From contig CANTFL010000204.1 in assembly GCA_947650285.1 (NCBI GenBank), positions 295,501 to 359,500 on the forward strand: a stretch of DNA of 64,000 nt. The letters are read 5' to 3'. This stretch comes from Hyaloperonospora brassicae. Taxonomy: Eukaryota > Oomycota > Peronosporomycetes > Peronosporales > Peronosporaceae. Each line of letters begins with the position of its first letter. Positions within the stretch are counted from its first letter, which is position 1. The notes under the pieces were generated by a model. That model did not search any database and was not told the origin of the DNA. It saw nothing but the letters and a program-made list of their open reading frames with translations. The translations under genes and the position numbers were made by a program. Of the stretch, positions 21,965-33,720 are shown in pieces.

Positions 21965-24190
21965 GTCGACAAGTGATGTGCGTCCCGCCAACAAAACGAG
22001 CGCACCTTCCTCTGTCTCCAAATGATGTCGGCCGATAGCATGGAACGTAAGCTAAGCGACGTAAATGCAAGTAATTGCATGACCATAAATATATGCAACA
22101 AACGCTACTGGCTTTTCGGACTTTTAGGGTGAGATCTGAATGCATAGCGGTCGGCAATATTGGGGCTATTACATTGCCGAAAACCAAACTGAGATAGCCG
22201 CCAGGTTTTCGCTAGCGCGATTTGCATTTGACGGCAGAGTGACCAAGCTTTTGAAAGCGGCTCCGCACGAAAACGAAGCATTCTGTATGATGATGCTGTC
22301 TGCAATTCTGCCGGTGCTACGCTCTAGCAACTCTTACTGGTGTATGCAGACCCTAATCGACTCAAAGTAGCTTGACGCCTTATTCATTACTGAAGCAACC
22401 ACCTGGACCAAATGCACTACATCTCATGTGACAAGCTATAGCCCAAGAATGCGAAGCAACCTGAGTGACCTGAACATTCATAACACCTCGGCGTTACCGC
22501 ACAGGACCTTATGCACGGCATATCAGCGAGATCTTCCACATTATCTACATCTCAGGATTCCGTCATTGTAAATGCTGTTCCCGTTAGTTTTCTGGACCGC
22601 TTTTCTGACTACACACGATAGTGATGGCGATCGGTGCCGATTTCTGGACTTCCCTTGCTTGCTTTCGCCATGGACTGGCAAAATGATCCCTTTACACGAC
22701 ATTGATATTAGTTATAAGAGAATGTTTAAAATGTAACAAATAGTTGCCATAATCTAAGACAATACAATACAAAATGAAAAATAAAAACAATGCACCACAA
22801 GATGGTATAACAAATAATGCACCAAACAATCAAAAAAACAAAAAATGCACTACCCATGTACACGCCCGAGTATACACATACCTGGATCGCTATGTATAAC
22901 TCTCGTTCATGTGTAACTGCGTATATCTTTTTCATTTCTTCTCTTCTTCGGCAAATTAGTACCACTTTTATTCTATTTTCGTCGACAATCATTTTGCGAT
23001 ACGGTCAAGATGCTGTGTATCTTCAAGCGTAACCATAAATGCTGCATATCATTTGATCGTAAGGCCACGTTCCTTCCATCGAGACACCCAGAACTTACGT
23101 GCTTTTACATTGTATTGTATGTTTTGTAACTTGCGGTTTCGTCATGTGGAGATAGGATGGAACACTAGAGTGTCAAAATGGTCGCGTACACAATAATCCG
23201 TAAAATGTTTCAGATACAATTATAAGACCGCATTAGGAAGGACAATCAGGGCAGCAAGTGCATACAATTTACTAGAAAGCTGACAAAGACGTTTTGGCGC
23301 CAAAGCATAGGTTGATGCAGATACTGCAAATACACAGAAGTGTATTGCTGGATAACTTAGCTTCCAATCCTGATAGAGTGGTAAGATGTTCACAATAGAA
23401 GCTTCTACTGATGGTAGTGATGATGAGTTCATCAAGATATCGCAATCTTGATGGTGTGATGGTCGATGCAAAACTATTTTTTGCGGTGATGACAGAATGC
23501 ATACAATTGTGGGTACCTAGCTAAATTTAATCGGTCCGCATCTAGCACGTGTCACAATATGTTGATCACTTCATTTTAGGCTACATTATCATCATGTTCC
23601 GCATTAATATGTCGTGTGGCGCATCAATGTGTTTCGTAGAAATCTTTCTGAGTCAAATCTGAACCGAAATTTTATCCGGCGGAAATATCTCCGGTGAATG
23701 TAGGTCAATAATTAAGGCCGTTACTATACCCCGATTCGAGTTATAGACGCTTGGAGTTCTGACGATAAATACAGCGTGAAATTATTCAGTTCCATATTCA
23801 ATATTTTTGTCGACTCTAGTCTTTCGAATCTTACTTCTTTGGATCAATTAAGATCATCAAACGATTTAACCAATCCAATCGGTCAATCGTCGCTTGTATC
23901 GTTACTGTATGTGTGACGTATGCAGTTGCATCATTCATATAAGTTGTTGAAGCGGCCGACTTTCTCTGTCGTTGAACAATTCTTCCTGACAACTCGACTG
24001 ATATAAAAAGGTACGCTTGTCCCGCGCCAGTCATGTTGAATGATTTGCCTTTGATCCCATCAAGAATATATATGTATAGAATCAAACAAAATAGTCCAAA
24101 AACCCTTGTAAAATACAAAAAGTAAAAGTGACCAATGCACTGGTGTGATGTAGGTACTTTCCGAAGTTAATATTCCCAACTTTTGACTAA
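21965..24190. other. AT-rich intergenic region, no gene recognised
   Basis: About 2.2 kb with many short frames on both strands and no recognisable motif. 22700-23000 is very AT-rich. A minus-strand frame of 95 codons at 23831-24118 has no support. Confidence 0.5.
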
Positions 24191-24224
24191 ATTATAGGAT
24201 TAGAAATTCCAACGGGAGAAGACG

Positions 24225-24365
24225 GAGCACATCGGAGTCAACGAACAAAGGCTCGGCGAGCCAAGAGTCGACGAGGGAAGACTCAATGAGACAATATTCG
24301 ACGAGCCAAGACTCGAGGAGCCAAGACTTGACGTGGGAAGACCCGACGAGAAAGCAAGGTGGTGA
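24225..24365. repeat. Degenerate 15-bp tandem repeat
   Basis: About nine diverged copies of a unit close to CGACGAGCCAAGACT are visible, with variants such as CGACGAGGGAAGACT. It lies just left of the first family-1 LTR and has no coding logic I can support. Confidence 0.6.
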
Positions 24366-24500
24366 CCATTCCATCCCACTAGGAAGTAGTATATTACGAC
24401 GAGGAGATGAAGGAGAACCACTCAAGCGTCCTTTGCAATCAGGAAGATAATAAGAGGTAATCGATACAGAACAGAATTTTCCAAGTCCAAGACACGTTTA

Positions 24501-26262
24501 TGTGGTAAAGTCGCTAATCCATATTGGGATGTGGATCGGTGACCACCCAGTTGAGACGTTACTTACTGGCAGAAACGACACCAGTCAATCTAGCGATACA
24601 ATGGAAGATGGAAGGTAATCCCCACAGAGATCAACGATCCGATCCAACTGTCTCCAGAATGATGGACATGAAACTATTTGAGACAAGGAGCAGAAAGGGA
24701 TTATTCAATGGGCCAATATAGGGCGAGTCGCGGATATATATGATCGCCAAAGGAACATCTGGGACCAGGTGGTGCGATATAACTCTGTGACGAAGGTTTA
24801 ACATCCTACAGATCGGTGACACTCTGTACAGGTCTCACAACGGGAGTACTAATTTAGATTTATTATAGCCCGATCAGGAAACGTGGATACTCGTGGAGAT
24901 CCAGGGAGCTATTCTAAGACATGTGAAGGGTCTTGTGGACCAGATAAACCCTGAAGGGTAATATTGGAGCACGTTATATTAACAAAAGAACATCTACTGT
25001 TGAATTGTACCGTGTCGAGCCCAAACGATCTCGAATTGAGCGTCAGGTCGGTCATGTTCTCGGTTAATTACGGATATATCGTTGATGTAGCGATTGGATC
25101 GTGATAAACATGCTTGATGAAGGTCCATGAGTGATTCCCCGAAAGTTCAGATAGAAAAAGCCAGTGTAAGCTGGTTGAATTGACGTCGCAAAATGGATTT
25201 AGGCACATTTGGTATTTGGATACTATTTTAAACTTTTCGGTACCAACAATGGGTATTTGGTAGCGTGTTTGGTATTTGGTCCCTTTTTGGTGTCTAGGCA
25301 CGATGTCAAGAATATTGGCGCTATCTTTGGAGTACAGGTCACGAAATTTCGACACGTGTTCAAGGAGGCGGTCAAGCTTAAAGGAGACGTATGTTTGGAG
25401 ATTGACCTACAGTTTGGAATAGGCTTAAGGATAGGATGATTATTATTTAGTTAGATAATAAACAATTACCGTTTGTACAAATAAAGCACGTCGCAGACTT
25501 TTCTTCCGGGCAGGATATTTGACCTTCCGTCTATCAAGAGACTTTGCCGTGCTGTGTTTCGTGTACTCACCTTGGATTTTTTGGCCAAGGTGGGGTTAAA
25601 GTAACTCAACTCAACTCAAACTGGTAAGGTAGCAGCAAACAACGGTAAAGGAAAAGGAAAAGGATTTCGGTTACAAGATCGCGAGACGGCTCAAGTGGTT
25701 AGAAGATCTGGACAAGCAGTCCAAGACAAGACCGAGCAAGATCGAAGCGATCCACACGGCAGATCGGCCCGTTTCATTATGACGAAGCGCAAGGCCTACC
25801 TGTTACACTGCGCACTTCCGACAACATCGTCCGATCCCAAGACGAGATCGGACCGATCCCAAGGCAAGATCGACGCAAGACTACTACTTACTGAGTGGAG
25901 ATTTCCGCACAGCAAAGACCCCGACCCCGAGAATAAATCGAGATCGATGTGATTCAAGATGGAGATCGCGACATCTTCACTTAGGGATCGCTGCGACTCA
26001 AGATCAAGATCGCAGAACCCCGTTCGTGGTGTGAAGATTTCCGCACCGGAAGCGAACGCTCAACCTTAAAACCTCCGCGATATCGACATCTCCCAAGGAC
26101 ATTACGAAGAGATCAAGCCAGCTCAACCGACGGGTACAAAAGGTGAGCACAAGGTTATACAGCAAGGCACGGATCGGAGTACCCCCTCCGTGAGTCGGCA
26201 AGTCTGGGCAAGTGGAAGATCGACATTCACTAAAGTAATTTTGTGAGATCGACTTCACCACA
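24501..26262 (+). repeat. 5' LTR of element D (subtype y)
   Basis: It runs from TGTGGTAAAGTCGC to GACTTCACCACA, 1762 bp. The conserved block with CGAAATTTCG and CACGTG is at 25341-25360, a possible polyadenylation signal AATAAA at 25480-25485. It is the subtype seen at 14221-15961. Confidence 0.88.
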
Positions 26263-26263
26263 A

Positions 26264-26280
26264 TGGTGCGCGTGCCCGGA
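26264..26280 (+). other. Primer-binding site of element D
   Basis: TGGTGCGCGTGCCCGGA, one base after the LTR end, overlapping the gag ATG at 26263-26265. Its reverse complement ends in CCA. Confidence 0.75.
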
Positions 26281-26358
26281 TCTTCTGAGGCCTCTGGATT
26301 TCACCGTGAGTCCACTGGCGAAAATGTCAAGATCAAGCAAGATCCTGGAATTGAAGTG

Positions 26359-26362
26359 TCAG
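26359..26362. repeat. Target-site duplication of element B (TCAG, copy 1)
   Basis: TCAG directly precedes the 5' LTR of B, and the same TCAG follows the 3' LTR at 39363-39366. The flanks rejoin the gag sequence as seen in elements A and C. Confidence 0.92.
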
Positions 26363-26591
26363 TGTGGTAAAGCGAACTTTCTGGAAAGGGTAGACTCAAG
26401 GAGGGATGGACCGGAGGGACAGGGGCCTCGCGATCGGAAAGGGACTGGAGGCCAAGGGGCCACAGAGGAGAAGCGGCTGTTGGGTTCCAGCCGTTGAGAG
26501 CGGCACCAATGCGGATCGTTCTCAACCACTCGTCGGTCGACCGGGCCACTCGTCGGTAGGTACGGCCGACCAAGGCGGCCTCGGTCAACCA

Positions 26592-26910
26592 AGGCGGTCT
26601 CTGTCACCCATTGGCCGACCTGGTCACCCTTTGGTGGGCACGGCCGATCAAGGCGACCTCGGTCACCCAAGGGCCGACCCGGTCACCCTTCGGTGGATAC
26701 GGCCGATCAAGGCGACCTCGGTCACCCTTCGGTGGGCACGGCCGATCAAGGCGACCTCGGTCACCCAAGGGCCGACCTGGTCACCCTTTGGTGGGTACGG
26801 CCGATCAAGGCGAACTCGGCCGCCCGAGGGCCGACCTGGTCACCCTTTGGTGGGTACGGCCGATCAAGGCGACCTCGGTCACCCAAGGGCCGACCTGGTC
26901 ATCCATCGGC
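26592..26910 (+). repeat. 59-bp tandem repeat in 5' LTR of B
   Basis: Units contain GGTCACCCTTTGGTGGG and CGGCCGATCAAGGCGACC. About five copies plus partials are present, one having a shortened extra segment. 59 is not a multiple of 3, so the apparent long frames here rotate through all three frames and are not genes. Confidence 0.85.
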
Positions 26911-27393
26911 CGACCCGGACTATCAAGATCAAGCGTCCCTGACCACTCAGCATAGTGAGTCCAGGCGTAAGGCAAGTACAGAGTAAAGGAGTTTAAAGGA
27001 TAGTACATTATTAAAGACTATTCAATTTGCGATCTAAGCCACACGTCTCGTGAGCCAAGAAGCTTGTAAGTCTACCAACCTGTTCCGGGCCAGGGATCTA
27101 TTTGACCCACCCGTTGAATAGACAGTGCTGGTAAGTCTCAAGTGCAAATAGAACCCCAGGAAGTATATTGGCCTGTAGGTTCGTGAAGTAGTACCCCCAC
27201 AACTCAATCCCGCTATAGGAAGCGGTCTCCATACCCTAGTGGTAAGGGAGAGGATACATAAAGGCCAGGCGGTGGACACCCCTGATACACATAAAGGCCA
27301 GGCGGTTAACACCCCTGAGACAAGCAAAGGCCAGGCGCTACTAGCCCTGAGAACTCTAATTATAAGTCCACTCCCAACCAAGTTGACCGAGTG

Positions 27394-27712
27394 TGTAATG
27401 GGGCAACCCATTATATTAAGTAGTCATACTTTTATTACATAATTACATACATTAAGTGTAGGCAGTATCCGGATAGCGGATACTGCGCGTCTATTTATTA
27501 TTGGTTTATTATTGGGGTGCCAGACTTAATAATTAGCCAATAATAATTAGTTCTGTATTTGAGTGGTTCCCATGAGCTAGGGAACATATTTGCACTTAAT
27601 GCGAATTATAAAAACACAAAATACAAACAGAGTTAAATTTACCTTATAAATCACAGCGCTTCCTCAGCTTAATTATTAGTGTAAGACAATAACGGGCTCT
27701 CTCCCCGTTACA
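27394..27712. mobile_element. Solo LTR, 319 bp, probably Ty1/copia type
   Basis: It starts TGTAATGGGG and ends CCCCGTTACA, a 10-bp terminal inverted repeat with one mismatch. It is flanked by a perfect GAGTG duplication (27389-27393 and 27713-27717). The 3' LTR of B has the uninterrupted sequence with a single GAGTG (near 39114-39118). A 5-bp duplication and the short LTR suit a copia element, but 5-bp duplications also occur in gypsy. No internal region remains. Its sequence is AT-rich, unlike its host LTR. Confidence 0.85.
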
Positions 27713-27961
27713 GAGTGGCTGTCCTAACTGGACCCCGACTGAAGCATATCCGCTCGGGGCCCCCAAGGTCGACACACACCAAGACCGACATCTAACTCCA
27801 TCTCCACGTCCTCCGAAGAGTGATACCCGCCAAGCCGACGGGTACACAAGGTGAGTATAAGATCCAAGCGGAATAGGAGTACCCCCTCCTCAAGTCGGCA
27901 GTCCGGCACAGTGGGCGGTTTGGAGTCACGCCAATCGATTTTGGCGACCCACTCCACCACA

Positions 27962-30658
27962 ATGGTGCGCGTGCCCGGATCTTCGGAAGACGCGGGAATT
28001 CACCGCGAGTCTCAAGATGAAGAAGACGCTCAGGTCAAGGTTGAACAGAAGACCGAAGAAGCACTGGAAGACCGACCGCCCGTGAAACACGAACACAAAA
28101 ACAAAGGGTCGAAGGGCCGACCGGACCTTGGGAGGGGTCCAGTCAACATGGTCAAGGTCGAGATTATCGAAGATAAACCTAAATACCCTCCCTACGTCCT
28201 CGTTGAGGACGCCCTGGGTCATGGTACCTACCATGCCCCTGACGACCATCAGCTGACGGTGAAAACCGAACAGCTATGGTCCCAAAAACAACAAACCCCA
28301 GCGGCCGCCACGTCCAAGCCGCAGAAAGCCAGGATGAACGCGCCAGGGGACACCAACTCGATGGGTTCTGACACCTCAGGACCATCGACCGAGTCAGAAC
28401 ATCGGCCAACCGTGAAACACGGTAAGCCAAGGCCTCCGACACCAAAAGTCGCCAAGGCCGCCCAGCCCAAGCCGACCCGCGAGAAAACGAAGGCGCCAGC
28501 TAATTCCAAGTCGAGGGACCCTGCTCCAACAGGACCGCCAGCCTGGTCGGACGAGGCAATCACGATGGCCTACCACCGCCGAAAGCTGGTCGCCCTCCTG
28601 GAGAGCGACCCCGTCGCTAAAATCCTCGCCATCCGGTTATTGGGTCAGCTAGGGGGACCGGTGTCACCCCTGCCTCAGCCCCAGACGGTCGCAGAGGCAT
28701 TCACAGCGCTAGTCACCCTCCTTCGCGAGGCGAACATGGTGGCGGGCCAGTTCGAGCCGCACACCTTGTTCGACCTAGGGTTCGACAACATCACAAGCTT
28801 GTTAAACAAGATGCACAAGCGATTAGCTATCCTGGTGGGGACTACTAGACCCAACAACGTACCGCTGACACCGTCGATGACGACGCCGTCTCGTGACAGC
28901 TTGATGACCCTTCAGGACTTCCACTCCCCACCAGCAGTGCGACCACGGGTCGACCCGCCGATGGGTACGCAACGTCACCCGCCGCTCCCATCAGCCGACC
29001 ATGACGCGGAGGAGCAGTTGTCAAGTAACTCCTCCATCCTCGTCCAGTGTGCCCGGATGCCACTGGGGCTGACAGGAGCTGCGATGCTACAGGCTCGCGT
29101 TCAGGGCTACAGGGCCACTCAACCGGTCCAGAATCCGCCGACACCTGTCCACCCGGGAATTTTCCAAACTTTCGAAAGGATAGATTTTCACCCAATGGGA
29201 AGGCAGCATGGGCATACCGTAATGGTTCCACCGCTACGTGGCGACGATGCTGGGGGGGATGTGCCTACCAATATGGTAGGTAACCTGCAGACATACTTCG
29301 ACGCGGCGATGGCCCGTTTTCTACAAGAACAACAGGTGCAACAGATGCAACAAGGACATCAAGATGAAAGAGTGGCAGCGGAAATACAAAGGTCCTAAGT
29401 GGCCGCAGCTCAAGAAGCACCAAGGGGCCGAGCGCAAGTGTCAAGCCAACAAACTCGGACAGATGTGGAGATGGAATCGGTCGGCACTTGTGAGTACGAC
29501 CCGGACGATATGGATCTGGAGGGACCGGCGGCGAGAATTGCGACGGCGGCAGCGGGACAGATACCAGGCATGATCCCTCGCATCAAGCTTGCAGCGACAT
29601 CGGATCTCAAAGAATTTCACGGAAGAGACCAAGACGAAGACCGAGCCCGTTCGTGGCTATCCACATTCGAAACGGCTTTTGCGAGGGACCAAGCACCTGA
29701 CGATGAAAAGTGTTTGGTTTCGGTGGATTGCTGACTGGACCCGCACAAAATTGGTACCGGCAACTGGGCCGCTCGGTTCGATCCAGTTGGAAGGACGTCA
29801 CACAAGAATTCCAGATGCAATTCTTCGGGTTGGAGGTGCCAGTCGCCCGCCAATACTACCACGGGAAGAAGCGGCCGGAAGAGTCACCCATGGACTACCT
29901 GTACCGACTGAACGTGATTGGGCTCAGGGCGAAGATCAAGATTAAAGACGGGCCGCCCAAGATCCAGAAAGAACATGTCGAGCACTATATTGAAACTCTG
30001 GATGACCCAGAACTGGCAGACCAGCTCACGATGTTACGATTGGCGGATGTGGACGAATTGGAAGACGTGTTGAGAGCGAGGCAAAGGACGAAAGCGCGTC
30101 GAGGCAAGGTACTATTCGGGTCGAGCAAGTTCCGCCAAAAGGCACCTGTGCCCCCCAGACCGACCAAGGGAGGTAAACCGTCGGTCGGTACATGCGGTCC
30201 GGGCAACCTTGTAAGAATCGAGCTCTGAAGCGTCAGGCTCGGATAGCTCAGGAGACGACGGTGACCTAAGACGGATGTATGTGATGGCGATGGAAAACCA
30301 GAGTGACTCTGTGTCGAGGGGCCCAAGAAACCGACCAGCCCGATAGGACGACCACCACCGTCGCCAAGAAGGTGACCAGGGACCTCGAGGGCCACCGGCC
30401 GCTCAATACCCGAGATGTGCGCATTGTGGATCCAGGAAGCATGGTGATTTGGATTGCTGGAAGCGTCTCACATGCGACCGCTGTGGAAAGAGAGGCCATC
30501 CGACGGATCGTTGCTTGTTCGTGTGCAAGGGGTGCGGAGAGACCCACGAAGCCGGGAAGTGCCCGATGGAAGAGTAATATAACTTGATTTGTCAATGGTA
30601 CAACCCGACCAAGCGCGCTGGGATGTTGCCGGAGAAGGTGGAGAAGATGTTGAATTAG
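27962..30658 (+). pseudogene. Gag of element B
   Basis: 27962-29398 is open for 478 codons. The start MVRVPGSSE is the first ATG in this frame. A Lys/Glu-rich then Pro-rich segment is followed by a conserved helix region (KLVALLESDPVAKIL, about residues 205-220). TAA at 29396-29398 is followed in frame by 111 more codons, so it is a nonsense change. A frameshift near 29730 leads to the capsid-like part (NWYRQL, ARQYYHGKKRPEESPMDYLYRLN), and another near 30210 leads to three zinc knuckles (30416-30570): CAHCGSRKHGDLDC, CDRCGKRGHPTDRC and CKGCGETHEAGKC. The homologous gag end is TAG 30656-30658. Gag would form the particle and bind the element RNA. Confidence 0.85.
27963..27979 (+). other. Primer-binding site of element B
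   Basis: TGGTGCGCGTGCCCGGA starts 1 nt after the LTR end (27961), inside the gag ATG (27962-27964). Identical to family 1 although the LTRs are unrelated in most of their length. Confidence 0.78.
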
Positions 30659-30698
30659 AACGCTCGCCAGGTTTGAATCTGGTACGAGCCGAGCGTTC
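30649..30698 (+). promoter_or_regulatory. Conserved RNA hairpin at gag/pol junction, element B
   Basis: GTTGAAT (30649-30655) stands where A and C have GTTAAAC, then TAG, then the hairpin arms GCTCG/CGAGC (30662-30666, 30685-30689) and CCAG/CTGG. A second pairing, GAACGCTCG (30658-30666) with CGAGCGTTC (30690-30698), is a perfect 9-bp alternative. Pol is in the -1 frame. The changed heptamer may not be slippery. Confidence 0.55.
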
Positions 30699-32331
30699 TA
30701 ATTGTCATGTGTTTGCATATGTGGAAAGGATTTCCGAAGGAGATATAGGTGCCGCCGTAAAGAAGAATGTCGAGAAAGATCACAGAGATAAGAAGATCGG
30801 AAATATATCGAAGGTCGCAAGCTACCCTGTGGTTCATGTTGCTCGTCTTGATGATCCTAATGGTTTTACACGAGGGGATGCAGTGATGGAATTGGACCTG
30901 CTACCAGGTGAATCCAGAGAGTACTGGAAAAGTCATGCCCCTTCGAAATGGTGTTAGCAGGCCAAGGCCTCTGGGAAGGTAAACAATGACCGCGCAAACT
31001 TGTTGTTTGACACTGGTGCCGAGATATCCATTTTGGATATCGCCTTTGCTCGTAAGGTAGGCTGCCAGATCGACGAAGACGCAAGACAAGAATGCGTGGG
31101 TATCGGGGAAGCGGTATACACTACAGAAGGACGCACCCGCATCAAGATCACTTTAAATGGAAACTTGGTGTACATTTTCAAGGTATGGGTCGGCCCTATG
31201 GTGGGCCAGGATGCGATTCTGAATATGGACTATATGGTCCCAGCCGGTATCCGATTAGATCTGGGGGAAGGAGCGCTTTGTCTCCCAGATGAAGTGCGAG
31301 TCCATCTAGCAGGCCGGCGAACGTTGTACGGTAGCAGAGTGACCGATATAAGGCTGGGCCAATTTACACAGCTATCGGTGGGCGAATATGTGGAAGTACC
31401 TGTTAAAGAGTCGACTTCAGAACAAAGGGTGCTATTGGTGACGAGAGGAGAACAATGGGTCACCACGGTGAACCGAGGGGTAGGCCGACGTCTATTTTTG
31501 AAAGTAACCAACGTCAGCCCACAAATGCTAATGCTGCATGAGGACACTAGAATTGGTATGGTAATGGCGAGGGATCAAATACCAAGAACACTGGGATTCG
31601 TTACGGCAGGCTCTCGAAGACACGCCGAGTGGTGGAACTTAGCATATGAAGCCACTTTTGACCAGGACGACCATCAGGAAGACCTGACGGAGATCGACGA
31701 AGGGCCACTGGTGGATAGACCCCAGTATGAGACTCCACGACATATTTTACAGCGGTCAGAGGAGGTAGCTCCAGTGATGAACGTCGCTTCCCGACAGAGG
31801 CCAGTAGATGAGTCACTAACAGGCGAAGAAACGGCAGGTAACATTCCCGAGGACGGAGCCCTATACACTCAACCAGTCGAACCTACGATCACTCGGCCGA
31901 CCGAACATACGGTCATTGGACCGATGAGATCCATCGACACCTTACATGAAGAAGTTAGTGAAATGGGAGCAAGAGCAAGTACCGAAGATGTGACCCAAGC
32001 TGATGACCAAGTGTGTACGTTTAAAAGCGGAGAACTCTGGGCTGAAGAAATAAGCCAGGGATGGGCGGTCATACCAGAGGTGGACCTCTCGCCCGAAAAA
32101 ATTGAGCTGAAGGATATTCAGATACCTGATCCGGATGGAAACTCGCCTGAGGAAGTGGATCGTTTGAAGCAAAACATCTGGAAGAAGCGGCACCTGTTAA
32201 TGGGAAAAGGCAACGCTTTACCCCCAGCTGCTCGTGGTGCTATATGCGATATAGACGTGGGAAACGCTAGGCCGATCGCGCAACGCGTACGGAAAGTGGC
32301 CCCCCAGTTCAAAAAAAGTTGGCCGACTTGA
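30659..32331 (+). pseudogene. Protease and linker of element B
   Basis: The -1 frame continues from the gag end (RSPGLNLVRAERS) to TAG at 30955-30957, then is open for about 450 codons to 32331. The aspartic-protease motif LLFDTGAEISILD is near 31002, the second conserved region VWVGPMVGQDAILNMDYM near 31200. Aspartic proteases of this kind process Gag-Pol in the particle. An acidic linker (about 31700-32150) separates it from RT. The catalytic motif is intact here, unlike in A and C. Confidence 0.83.
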
Positions 32332-33720
32332 TCAAGGGTCTACTGTCGGCGAAGATTATTCAGCCATCCACCTCACCGTGGGCCAGCCCAGTAGTAATTA
32401 TCGTGAAGAAGAATGGGGTCGACATCAGGTTGTGCATTGACTATCGGTTGGTGAACGACCTGACGCAACTTATGGTCTACCCCATGCCACTGATTAATGA
32501 GCTCCTGGAAGATTTGGATAGTGCGTTGTGGTATTGCTCTCTCGATATGGCAAGTGGTTTCTGGGTGGTCAGCATGACGGAAAGGGCAAGAGTGATTCCA
32601 GCTTTTGTCACTCCATTGGGTTTGTTCGAGTGGCTCAGAATGCCGTTCGGACTCAAGAACGTACCATAGATCTACCAGCGACTCCTGGACAACGCATTGT
32701 ATGGGTTCTTGCGTATACCCCCAGGGGCCGACTCGGAAGGCCAAGAGGATTTATTTGTGTCAGGAGAACCGGATACAGGGTTGGCCCCTTCGGTATTGGG
32801 TCGTAGATCGTACATAGACGACAAACTGGTACCGTCCGAGTCTTGGAGTGTGCTATGTGACAAGGTGGAACGGCTGTTGGACGTGTGCGACCACTGGAAT
32901 TTATCGATCAGCGCAGTCAAGAGTACGTGGGGATGTCGAAGGGTCGACTACATCGGTCACAGGGTATCGGGTGACGGTCTGGAGGCCCATCCTAAGGATC
33001 TCCAAGCGCTAGTGGACCTACCGCTACCATCGACGCTCAAGGCCATGCAGTCGTTCCTCGGAAGTTTGAATTACTACAGCCGCTTCATCGAGGACTATGC
33101 AATCTGTGCATCAATTTTGTATGAGCTAAGGGAGGTAGATTTTCACGTGTGGCGTAGTAAGCTAAAGGACGCAGACCACCAAATGACCCTGGATGAGGAC
33201 GATGAGAAGTGGTCTCGAGTTCAAGTAACTTTTGCTATGCTAAAAATCAAGATGGCTACCGCACCAATTTTACGACACTTCGACCCTGCGGAAGAAGCAG
33301 TGATAATTGTTTATGCGAGTGAGTGGGCCATCTCAGCGGCATTGGTGCAGAACCATGAAGGTACTCTTATGCCTGTGACATTTACGAGCCGGACTCTCAA
33401 GGCCAACAAATTGAATTACAGTACTGTGGAAAAGGAGGTGTTGGCCTTGTTGCGAATTTTGGAGAGCTATTTACGATGTTGGTCACCCGACCCCTCAAGG
33501 TATTAACACGACACTCGACGTTAGCCTGGTTGGTGCGATCCTCCGGGTTACAGGGGCGTTGGGGAATTGGGCGGCTCTCTTATCTCAGTGGACTTTAGAG
33601 ATAAGTAAGTGTAAGAAGGGCGAAGACCAGGTACTAGGGGCGTTGGCAGCTAGTATTACCCCTCGTGAGAGCGTGGACTCGATCCTATCGGCCATTGCGC
33701 CTAAGAAACAGGCGAAACAC
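32319..33720 (+). pseudogene. Reverse transcriptase and Ty3-type RNase H of element B
   Basis: RT landmarks: VKKNGVDIRLCIDYR, MASGFWVVSMTERAR, FEWLRMPFGLKN, the catalytic YIDD at 32811-32822 and GCRRVDYIGHRVSGDGLEA. RNase H follows with IIVYASEWAISAALVQ and VTFTSRTLKANKLNYST. A TAG replaces a Gln codon after FGLKNVP (32667-32669), a frameshift lies at about 32325, and others near 33490 and 33550 break the RNase H end. The enzyme copies element RNA into cDNA. Confidence 0.87.

Larger units (their letters stand above)
26263..26362 (+). pseudogene. Gag N-terminus of element D (interrupted by element B)
   Basis: It encodes MVRVPGSSEASGFHREST and about 15 more residues, then breaks exactly at element B. 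The reading continues at 39367 after B and the duplicated TCAG. Homologous to the gag starts at 14220 and 49185. Confidence 0.85.
26363..27961 (+). repeat. 5' LTR of element B
   Basis: It runs from TGTGGTAAAGCGAAC to CACTCCACCACA. It contains a 59-bp tandem repeat (26592-26910), a triple ~33-bp repeat around AAAGGCCAGGCGG (27255-27350) and an inserted solo LTR (27394-27712). Without that insert it is about 1280 bp, close to the 3' LTR (1236 bp). Confidence 0.92.

Noticed and set aside
26406..26942. Long plus-strand frame (178 codons), and a similar one at 38170-38667
   Set aside because: It lies in the LTR of B and consists of the 59-bp tandem repeat read in rotating frames; all frames look alike and change with unit number.
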